In this document: piece by piece, positions 55,186 through 64,000 of the stretch
Layout of the letters: every line of letters starts with the position of its first letter
How positions within the stretch are numbered: position 1 is the stretch's first letter
DNA from: Ascidia mentula
Lineage: Eukaryota > Chordata > Ascidiacea > Phlebobranchia > Ascidiidae
Direction: 5' to 3'
Length of the DNA: 64,000 nt
NCBI GenBank assembly: GCA_947561715.1
Contig: OX387204.1
Location: forward strand, 12,591,001 to 12,655,000
Translations under genes and position numbers: made by a program
Notes under the pieces: generated by a model
What the model saw: the letters and a program-made list of their open reading frames with translations, nothing else
What the model was told of the DNA's origin: nothing
The model's database searches: none

Positions 55186-58100
55186 ATGATGTGGTCCTGT
55201 CTGGTGTTCGTGCTTGCTATTGCAACATACGGTCAATGTCAAGGTAAATGTTATAACTTATGTTACTACAACATGCCAAAAGATAAATGAAGAGCTAGCA
55301 TGCTTTTGTTAATATTTTAAGCAACATTTTTGAAAAAAATGGTATCTTACTTCAAGGTTAAAATTTGTTTATTACATGATGCTTTCAGGTGTTGATGAAT
55401 GCGGTCTTGGGACTCACGCATGTCACGTTGAGGCAAATTGTATAAACGCAAGTGGGGGATACACTTGTCAGTGCAAAGACTGGTTTGTAGGTGACGGTTT
55501 CGACTGCAAAGGTTTGTACTGTGAAATTTAAATAGATTTAAAAAAAAAAATTATTTTGTTTTGGGTGATTTAATTGTTCTTTTCCACGGGTCATTTACTA
55601 GTATACAACGTTACCTGTAAAACAATGTATTCCTCATGCGGCTAAAGTTAAGCGTGGTTGATTTATATGATTGGACCATGACCTTATTCAATAATTCATA
55701 CATTGAAATTATAGATAATATTGCCTACATCCATTTGACAATGATATTCCTAAAACATTGGGTGTCATTTAATTCACAATTGTGCTTCGGAACATCTCTT
55801 TTTTTCCATTTAGTTCATTTAAACTGAAACTACAAAATTAGTTTTTTCATAACCAAGTTTTTCTGTTCGATGTTCAGGATACTGCAATAGTTCTTGCCCT
55901 GGTCGTTGTGCTGAAGGTTTGAACGGTTACTCTTGTTTCACAAGTGGTAAGTGTACCTTGTTTTTTCTGCAACAAATTCAGGGAAACTATTATTCTTTTA
56001 AACAGTATAGCCTCTCCATACGTGTAGGTAGCCCAGAGATTCACACTGTCAAGGTTTTGTGGCGAACTTGTAACAGTCTGTTCATTGGATGGAATGCCAG
56101 CAACGCGAAAACAGCTGATGCTTCAACTAGTGGAACGAGTTATTACAAGTCCGGAACGAGGCAGATGGGTTTCCTTTACTTGCAGCCGGATACCGAGTAC
56201 AACATCACAGTAACGGCTCGGAATTTCATTTCCTCAACTACTTACAATATTGTTGTCAGAACTCGTAAGTTAAATTACCTGTAACTTTTGTATATTTAAC
56301 ATTGGGGTGATTACTTTTTCTACAATGCTCAAGTTAAAAAGCAATAGACACTTTCTGTGCGCAGTATCTGAACCAGCAAAACCAACACTTCCCTCTCCAG
56401 CAACGTCAGGTTGTCTCCCTTGCTTTATTGGAAACGGCACCTTTTGTACACGTGAGTGGGCATATGGTTAAGGTAATTAATGGCATGAAATTGTCGCGGT
56501 ATATACAGGAACAATATTTCTTCCGCAATGTACTTAAATTTTATTGTTTAAAAACCTGTTTTGTAGAATGTTGTTGACTCCTCGTTTCTTCGTTAACATG
56601 CTATAGTAAGGACGTTTATAACACGATTCGAGATTAGGCCATGTCTACATGAAAAAAGTATATAAAACGTAACACATTGCTCTAACTAAAAGATAATGAG
56701 TTAAATTTTCGTAAACGCGGAATTTTAAATTTTCAATTGTTACAGAACATTGCGGTGGAACGGAATGTTACTCTAGTGACAAAAACAAGTGTGATGGCAT
56801 CCGTAGGTTAGGACAGGCAATCGATATTGGTCAGTATATGAATCTACATGTTTTACTAGTCGATACAATTTTACCCGTGATATTCAATGAGCGCCTGCGA
56901 TCTTCTGTTGATGAGTGTAAGCCTATTTCATATAAAGCATATTACGAACGGATTAATTTTTTTTGCTCGACAACATATAAACAGTTTTATCCAGTTGACG
57001 AAGTAACCTAATTCGAAATATTACGTGCAACTTTTTTGAACCAAGACCTACAAACAAATAAAGCATTCAAACTATTGCAAGATTTACTCAAGCAAAATTA
57101 AACCAATTTACATAAGGCGTTAACTCAGTAACTTCCGCCCGAATTTGATTCGCCTCTCTTGAATTTGGATGCAATACCAATATGAGGTTAATCACGCTGC
57201 TTTAATAAAAGTGACTCACAACTTTCTCAAAGATGGACTGCCTTCAGTTGGAAACCTATATACGACGTGGAAATCAAACATTAGTCTCAGTTTTTTATGG
57301 ACAAGCAACAATGATATATTTAGTAATGCATTTTTGTCCGGTAACGGTGTCTCGTACGAACAACACATTGATGGAAAAGCAGCGTTTTCGTTTCTGAAGC
57401 CTTCAACAACTTATAATCTAACTGTAGTAGTTTATAACCACCTTGGATCCGCATCTGCAAGTATTTTGGCACAAACAGGTAAAGTTTGTTACTTCTTTGA
57501 TTATCTTGTATTACAAATACAAACCAACATACATTTTTCCTTTATGTCTGGACACCCTGCAAACTTTTATATAGAACCAGAAATGCCGATTAACTCGACT
57601 TCATCGGCTGACGCACCAAATCCTGCTGATGGCTGTGGAAATGGATTTACGCTCTCCGGAACAATTTGCTTGGGTTGTATTTAAAAACAATAATCTTAAG
57701 TTATAACTGGTAAAAGCGACAAACCTTTATTACAGATATTGATGAATGTTCTTACGGTTTGCACAATTGCCACAATGAGGCGATATGTACCAACACAATG
57801 GGCAGTTTCACATGTTCTTGTAAGTTGGGATACTTTGGCGATGGAATCAATTGTGTGGGTAAGTTGAAAGAAACTAATAATAAACTTTCTATGTGCTAAT
57901 GCAATAACGAATTGAAATTCCAGGTAAATGTGATTCAACTGCCTACTCGGTTTGTGGAACCCGCGGTTTCTGCGATAAAAATTATTATGGATCAAGTTGT
58001 TACTGTTACAGAACCGAGTGTTATGGTAAGTTGTTGACGAAAAGTGAGATTTCAACGAACTTTGGTCTAAATAATGAACCACAGGAAACAGTGATGTCAC

Positions 58101-58581
58101 AATTACTGCACAAAATGTTGGACTTCATTTCGTCATCGTCAAGTGGGAAAGATTGGTTCCAGCTTATGAACAATTTTATTATGACGTGACGTTGATCGAA
58201 GGAACAAGTGTAATTATAAAGTACAGCGGACTTCACAACAGGGAAGCAGCGTTTGCTAATCTTAACCCAACCTCTGTTTATACCATCATGGTCAAACCCA
58301 CGTTCTCAACAAGCTCTTCAACAAACTTCACTTTTACCACAGGTAAGCGTTACTGAGTGATGCGAACGTGACACAAGTGTCCCAAATACATTTGCTTTGC
58401 AGAGGGTCTCTTAGCCAGCACTACCACAATGTTTTCCACTCCAGCTACGACTTCAACCACACCGATTTCTTCCACCCCAACTATGACTTCGACCACACCG
58501 AGTTTCTCCACTGTAGATCCACCAATAACGACCACTTATGAACCTTCTTACAACTGCAACGTTTTGCCCAGTCAAAGGTGA
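55186..58581 (+). CDS. Gene I: intact secreted EGF/FN3 protein with a fused linker-EGF exon
   Basis: Twelve exons, 1,665 bp, 554 aa, no break: 55186-55243 (signal peptide [18 protein letters not shown]), 55389-55511 (EGF), 55878-55946 (Cys mini), 56028-56264 (FN3), 56365-56451 (fused linker plus end of EGF 2), 56746-56829 (Cys mini), 57233-57478 (FN3), 57575-57673 (linker), 57736-57858 (EGF), 57924-58025 (Cys), 58085-58342 (FN3), 58403-58581 (Thr-rich tail ending NCNVLPSQR). Against gene H the second EGF has lost its N-terminal half and the GC-AG intron: [14 protein letters not shown] reads straight through. The phase stays 1-1, so the protein remains in frame. AATAAA at 58,597-58,602, 16 bp after the stop. 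Predicted to be secreted and O-glycosylated; ligand unknown. Confidence 0.9.
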
Positions 58582-58602
58582 CCGTTATTAACCGTAAATA
58601 AA

Positions 58603-60955
58603 TTTGGAATCATTGCAAAATGAACAAATGCCAAATTTATATCGCAACATCCCGGATTTCGTTCTGTTAGCATATCTTTTCTATTTATATATATATATGT
58701 AAAGATTTTAGAGAATCTATTAATGTAAAATTCCACACAGAGAATATCGCGAGTTGTTGGAAGATTGGAAAGCTGAATATAAAAAATGGAAAGATGACAG
58801 GGAAGCGTGTAAACCCTGACCCCACCAAGGCGGAGAAAGAATGCTATGTACATATATTGTCATCGAAATTTGCAAAATACTAACTTGTTTACGTTCCATG
58901 TCTTCATTTTTCGTCCCAGCAAATTATGGTTGAGGCTGTAACATACGTTACAGAAACCAGATACATATTGCGTAATGTCTTGTGTTTGCAGTATTGCACG
59001 AGCATTTGCAAGCCCCGTTACAATATGCATTGGATATTTCGCAAGTTTCGACCCAAGTGTAAACATGACCTCATAATGTGACCCAAATGATTTATCCATC
59101 GAATGTTCTCGAGTAAAGTGATTCATTTAACAACCTGTTTGCCATATGAATTGTTCTTTATTCTTGTATTAAACTAACCATTCAAATGCGTCACAGATAA
59201 CACACGAGCGATCGCCTTTCGTCAATGTTCCCCCAGAATGTTTTCCACAATGATTCAGAGAACCATTATAACCTACCGCACATGTGAATCATTTATATCC
59301 AGTTTATATGTAACCTCGATGCGTCCTTGCTGACCGTATCCTGCACCTTACTACTTGTATTATATTTTTCCAAGTAATTCATGATACCCCGCCCACAGTA
59401 TTGACCAATCAGCTCTCAGTAAAGAAGGCTTATGAAGCCAAGTGTGTACCTGTAAAATTATTTTACTATTCTACTATTATACTGCTATTAACTGCAATTC
59501 TTTTTGAACCCGGTAGAATCAACGTTCGTATTGCAGAGTTCGTAATGCGCCGTTTTTATGAAGCATTTAACCGATTCCAATACAATCATTATTCGGATAT
59601 TTATCCAAGGTCTGATTACTTTGAAGGAAGAGGTATAATAAATTATTTCAACCCAAGGGACTCATCCCGCGCTAACGCTTTCGAGGCGCTGTTTAATATC
59701 TCTGAGACAATTAGAGTTATTTACAAGGCACTTCAGTTGTAACGTTGAAAAACACAGTTTTCGTAAAACGAACTTGCAATATTACCACAACACTCCAATA
59801 TTAGCATATTAATCCTTATAATATACTGTACAGTCAAGAGAACGATTAAGAATACTGAGAATGTCGCATGCTTTTTACAAACATTTTTTTGTGGTAAAGA
59901 GAACGTTGCTGGTAACGTGTGTATAAAGATAAACACTGAAATAAACAAGGCACGTGTAAGATGTTTGTGATCCAATAAATATGAGCCAGAGAAGAACAAT
60001 ACTTTGTATACAGCTGTGATAAAGCATTCAATCGTTTTTAAAACTGCTGCTAATGTTTTAACTGGTTTCAAGCAGACAATTAATGTATAGGCTACGTTTT
60101 AGTGGAAAAACTTCACGAAACAATTTGCGGGCATCTTTACAATGTCGCTTGTAGGTGGTTATCGGAGCTCACAGTTCAAATATAATTTCTTGAAATTCTC
60201 ATTGCCAAGGTGCACTATAAAACAGGCAAAAAACCAATAAAATTCATAAATATAAATTTGCATGTTGTTTACATTCATCATCTTTTGGTTGTACAAATTA
60301 TGCTTCAGGAAATACATTAGGTTCTGACTTTCTAAATTTCAAACATTAGGAAACACGATTTTTTGGAAAAAAGACTAAGGTTTCGCAACAGCTCCATACG
60401 ACTGTAGCAAAGTAAGAGTCAGTAAAGGGTAACTAGGTCTGCATTCATGACCTGTTTGGCGGAAAAAGGTTACATTCTGGTAAATGGTAATGGCACATTA
60501 TGTCGAAACTTGAAATTTACAAGCATTTTATTAGTAGAGAGAACATAAAATTGGAGAGAACATAAAAAGATTAATTTTAAAACAGTTTGTGTAATCGCAG
60601 ACTAAAAATCACCGAATAATACTAACCAATATTTATCACTGAGACAACCTTAATTGAAACTCTGCGTTGTTTAAGGGAGTATGAACGGTCAGAAATAAAG
60701 CGCCGACAGTTAATAAATGAGGTTAAGTTTACCGAAAGATGTTTGGCGTAAAAATAGGGATAAAAGAAAACTCGGGGGGAATTTTGGATCACAGCATAGA
60801 ACGCAACGCCGAGCTAAAAATTACAACACTGATTTAACGACGATGTACGTAGCAGCGGAAGAGATATTTATGACGCCATGGCCATGAGTTGGAAACCAAT
60901 GATTTAAATGGTTGTGGGCAGATTGAAGAAAATGATGACTTGGTGACCTTGGCCA
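58603..60955. other. 3' flank of gene I, largely shared with the flanks of H, G and E
   Basis: 58,603-58,860 matches 45,030-44,750 (inverted), 58,610-58,725 matches the flank of gene E (28,050-28,175), 58,860-59,140 matches the flank of gene G, and 59,800-60,460 matches 44,660-43,920 (inverted). About 59,150-59,790 is unique in the window and holds the open frame described separately. 60,470-60,955 has nothing recognisable. Confidence 0.6.
59401..59742 (+). CDS. Unassigned open frame with one hydrophobic stretch
   Basis: An open frame of 113 codons with no ATG at its start; the first in-frame Met is in VMRRFYEAFNRF. Upstream of that it reads FYYSTIILLLTAILF, a possible membrane segment, and after it a polar part with DIYPRSDYFEGRGIINYF. 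It has a balanced amino-acid content unlike random AT-rich frames. A cacag acceptor lies just before it; a CCAAT-like GACCAATCAGC at 59,403 overlaps its start, so the region could equally be a promoter. No family recognised. It lies in a stretch absent from the related flank of gene H. Confidence 0.3.
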   Translation: MTNQLSVKKAYEAKCVPVKLFYYSTIILLLTAILFEPGRINVRIAEFVMRRFYEAFNRFQYNHYSDIYPRSDYFEGRGIINYFNPRDSSRANAFEALFNISETIRVIYKALQL

Positions 60956-61095
60956 CATTGGCGCAGACAGTTAGGGGTAAAATAGGCCATGGCCGCTATC
61001 AAATTTAAAGTAGAAAGAAACCAACAAGTTTGACTTGCTTGAACCCATAAATATTTGCCCACCCCCCAAAAAACGTCAGGCTGACTACGCCACTG
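60956..61095. mobile_element. Short non-autonomous hAT-like MITE
   Basis: About 140 bp with imperfect terminal inverted repeats: CATTGGCGCAGAC on the left and GACTACGCCACTG on the right (the CAGTGGCGTAG type end common in hAT elements). It is flanked by an 8-bp near-duplicate, CTTGGCCA (60,948-60,955) and CTTGGTCA (61,096-61,103), the target-site length of hAT transposons. No coding content. It lies 56 bp beyond the last exon of kinase L. Confidence 0.7.
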
Positions 61096-61150
61096 CTTGG
61101 TCATCCTTAACTTTAAAGATCAGATTTTGGAGTTGCACAAATCACTTGAA

Positions 61151-62693
61151 TTAAGTGTAAGCTCTCGAGAGGAGATAGATGACGAATGAAACAAGAAGAA
61201 TCACCTGAAAGAAAAATAATTTTTAAGCAATTCAACGAGACGTCCAATATTGTGTTTTCACAATTAATCAACTCGCTATACAAAAGTTAGCGGCGTATCG
61301 TGTTTTCTGTAACAACTTCGATCTTACGAGAGTTTTGATCCAGAATTTTCTATCATCAGTTGACAGCTAGTCGCGATTCTCTACAAAAAATATATATATT
61401 ATGGAGTTTTTTTTTAGACGAATTTTTAAGGCATCGCAGTAGGCGACTTAGGTGCTTCACATTGGGTGTATGTGTGATATCAAAAATGGTTGTTTAATTT
61501 TGCAAACCTGTCTGGAAATCATTAGTAGCTGGACAAAACCGATCAAGTGGAACGGTGATTTCTTCTTCATTCTGCTCGCTCCTTCTCATGTGATTTTGTA
61601 TATTTTGGACGTTGTTATTAATCGAACTTTCCTCGAGCTTCTGTAACACCTCCTGCAAATTCCTGTGAACTTCATTAGCGTCAGGACGATATTCAGGGTC
61701 GTTACTCCAACATCTTCTCATTTCGCTGTTCATCACGGCAACAGCGGGGTTTCCTATCAGAAGAAGAAATTCGAGGAGATTTGTGTTTGGGCGTTCTCCT
61801 CTTATGACCATTTCCTTGATCTCCTCTTCATCTTTGTGGGGATAAGGATTTGACAGTAAGAGCATAACGTAAAACACTATGCCCAGGCTGTAGATATCCA
61901 CTTTTCTACTAACAATTAAGCCTCTGGGATTACTCAAAGCTCGTAATTGTTCAGGAGCTCCGTAAGACATTGTAAAGCAGGCCCGTGGATTTGGTTCTAA
62001 CGGCTGGCCGTTACGACCAAACAACAATGAACTCCCGAAGTCGCCAATTTTACATCTTAAATTGGGAGTTAAAAGCACGTTTTCACACTTGAGGTCGCAG
62101 TGAACAATGTATCTCCCTTCCTCGAGGGCGTGCAAGTGCTTCAGACCGTTTGTGACATCACAACCCATGCGCAGCCGGAGTTCGTAATCAAGTCCATAGT
62201 TGCCTGTGTAAAGATTTCTATCAGCACCAAGCAGTTGCGCAAGGTTACCACAGGGCATGTTTTCGAAGACAATCGCTATTCCGGTACTCCATTCCGTAAT
62301 TTCAATAGTTTTCAATATGTTTTCATGCCTTGCCATTATCTGGAAACGGAATTCTCTGAGAACGCTGAACAAAACGTTAGTTGTGAGTTATCGCAATATA
62401 AAAACTATTAATGCCAGAAGGAAAACATGATAAAACAACTCTAGTATTCCATTCAATGCGTTGACATATAGTACGTGGTAGGCGTGGTAATGCAGCAGTT
62501 TCACATCAATTTTCTGAATGTAATCTTACCGTCTGCCCGTTTGTAACATCTGGTCGTCATCACCAGTCATAGGGAAGCACTTCATTGCAACTTTTGTTTT
62601 CTTGAAATATCCTGACCTCACACGAGCAAACGCACCTCTTCCAATATTTCATCTCTCGCCACGAACACACTTTATTCTGTGGGCTGGATACAT
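61151..62693 (-). pseudogene. Kinase L: J-like tail-anchored kinase with nonsense codons
   Basis: Exons: 62530-62693, 61508-62355, 61328-61380 and 61151-61204; lengths 164, 848 and 53 equal those of kinase J. The large exon is fully open with HCDLKCENVLL, GDFGSS, YGAPEQL and VDIYSLGIVFY. Exon 1 has a TGA where J reads GGA in the glycine loop region (GER-stop-NIGRGAF) and VAMK for VAIK. The 53-bp exon has a TAG in the expected frame. The last exon reads VILLVSFVIYLLSRAYT, a transmembrane tail like J's although different in sequence. Two stops in a gene with an intact catalytic exon suggest recent loss; the 53-bp exon call is less certain than the others. Confidence 0.75.
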
Positions 62694-63572
62694 CTAAGCA
62701 AATTCATGACAGACAAATGAATAAAGTTGTTCATTCCTCAAACCAGTATACTGCGTTGAATGCAAAAAACTTACTTTCAACCTCAACGAAAGCCATTTCA
62801 AAACGAAAGGAACCCGTTGTTAAAAAAATAACGCCAACATTAAATTACAACTTACCTTGTTTCTCATTTTTGTGTTGTCAAAAACGGCCACGCAAACTAG
62901 GGCGTTTCGTTTGTACTTTACAAATGCGTGTCATACTAAACAAGTGAAGTGACTGAATTATAATAGTCTGCTAGTCTCCAACACAAAGCGTCTACTGTGA
63001 TGTCACAGAAGCATTGTGGGACAAGAACGTTTTCTTCCATCTCCTGTTGCACCTGCTTTGTTTTATTCGAGCAACAGATGGGCGTGGATTCTTTCAATAA
63101 CTAGTTTCTTGGCCACAGTGTGTTCTGCTGGATTGGTCACCTTTTTGGGCATCTAATCGATCAACGTCGATTACAAGTGTAAGTCATTGATTAGTGAAAT
63201 GTATTCTTCTCTACTTTAATTTAAACTATGCCCAGCAGTCGATTATTTTGCCAACTAAATCTCATTAGGAGTAACTACAAGTAGTAATAGTGCATGTTAT
63301 TTATAAAATGTTGCTACGAATGTTGATGTTAATAATACATAAAGATAAACGGAAAGGCCAAAGAAACGTAGGATTACGGTAAAGCATGTAGCGATGCGCT
63401 AAATAAGGTATAAAGATTTACAGGATAAATTTCGAAACTTTTGACATAAACAGCAATATAAAAACTGTCAATATTCTTAAATAGTGACGCAAAGCAATAC
63501 TGTCACACTGCAATACATGCAAAAGTTTTGTGTGTTCAAGTAGAACTTCTGCGGCGTTTTGGAAATGGGCTA
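62694..63572. other. 5' flank of kinase L / 3' flank of kinase M
   Basis: Matches 28,461-29,329 almost throughout. It contains the conserved element TGTGATGTCACAGAAGCATTG at about 62,996. No other gene is visible. Confidence 0.6.
62991..63022. promoter_or_regulatory. Conserved kinase 5'-flank element, copy 3
   Basis: Same TGTGATGTCACA core plus GCATTGTGGGAC as at 28,754 and 31,307, about 300 bp upstream of kinase L exon 1. Confidence 0.5.
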
Positions 63573-64000
63573 TCATCCCCAAACGAGTTGAAACAGGAAT
63601 CTAACCAGAATAACTACCTGAAAGGCACAAAAGATGTTCAATCATTTGGATGCAAAATAAAACGGTTTTCGGTTGGAGAAAATATCTTACCAATGCTATA
63701 AGAAAAAAATTTGCATCATCTCTCAGGAGCCCAGTTTGATTCCCTGAAAAAGATAACATGTTTTATCTGGGTTGTTTTTGCAAGCTTTACTCCCAGAGAC
63801 ACCTACAATAATATAAACAATCGTTGATTTTTCTGTACAATTTGATGTCCCACGTTGCATCTGCGTGATAAATGGAAGATTGTTTTACAATGTTTTTGCG
63901 TTTGTTTGTAATAATTAAATCGAGTTCTGTTACTGTGATTTGACAATTACCAGCATTTTTATATTTTATTAAAACGAGCATACAATGCTCACTTGTTGCC
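63573..64000 (-). CDS. Kinase M: last two exons of another tail-anchored kinase (runs off right edge)
   Basis: Exons 63691-63743 (53 bp) and 63573-63617 (45 bp) correspond one for one to the last two exons of kinase J. Both are open in the J phase and spell FFLIALVVILVRFLFQLVW, the C-terminal membrane helix. In J the large kinase exon begins 302 bp further upstream, which here falls just past base 64,000, so only the tail and an intron are inside the window. L and M stand head to tail, and J plus the broken first exon at 28.3 kb show the same order. Confidence 0.8.

Overview
The window is AT-rich eukaryotic DNA with small exons (45-850 bp), short introns (mostly 60-500 bp) and GT-AG splicing. 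It holds no bacterial-style operons. The compact genes, the pentraxin and EGF/FN3 secreted proteins and the absence of long introns suggest a tunicate such as Ciona. That is an inference; nothing in the sequence alone proves the species. I found no RNA genes, CRISPR arrays or capsid/envelope-bearing elements.

Three gene families fill the window, each in several intact, partial or broken copies. (1) A secreted modular family: signal peptide, calcium-binding-type EGF, a small Cys exon, FN3, linker, EGF, Cys mini-exon, FN3, linker, EGF, Cys exon, FN3 and a Thr-rich mucin-like tail. Nearly every internal exon is phase 1-1. Intact copies are at 45,075-48,365 (-) and 55,186-58,581 (+); a 5' part is cut by the left window edge (1-1,105, -); a damaged copy is at 24,572-28,026 (+); an internally deleted one is at 39,800-41,774 (-); fragments lie at 6.9-7.2, 17.1-23.1 and 36.6-36.9 kb. 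(2) A pentraxin family: 5,263-6,482 (+) and 14,491-15,781 (+). (3) A protein kinase family with HCD in place of HRD in the catalytic loop (non-RD) and, unexpectedly, a short last exon that encodes a C-terminal transmembrane tail. J (29,330-30,983, -) is fully open; D (10,312-12,536, +), K (33,600-35,579, -) and L (61,151-62,693, -) carry nonsense codons; M (63,573-64,000, -) runs off the right edge; several truncated or chimeric copies lie at 13.5, 28.3 and 31.8-32.9 kb.

Layout: 1-3 kb, family-1 gene A and its 5' repeat block; 4.2-8 kb, pentraxin B with duplicated promoters; 10.3-13.6 kb, kinase D, an inverted relative of 32.6-35.6 kb; 13.6-16.7 kb, pentraxin C between direct repeats; 17.2-24.8 kb, a recent 3.78 kb tandem duplication of family-1 pieces; 24.6-28 kb, family-1 gene E; 28.2-35.6 kb, kinase cluster; 36.5-42.9 kb, family-1 fragment F, a hAT transposon fossil and family-1 pseudogene G; 43.9-60.5 kb, family-1 genes H and I in inverted arrangement around a 6 kb repeat array; 61-64 kb, kinases L and M.

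Taken together this looks like a birth-and-death cluster of secreted recognition-type proteins (pentraxin, EGF/FN3/mucin) with membrane-anchored non-RD kinases. Non-RD TKL kinases such as RIPK and IRAK act in innate immunity, so a defence or self-recognition role is a reasonable hypothesis, but it is not shown by the sequence. Exon limits were set by splice sites, phase arithmetic and comparison among the copies in this window.
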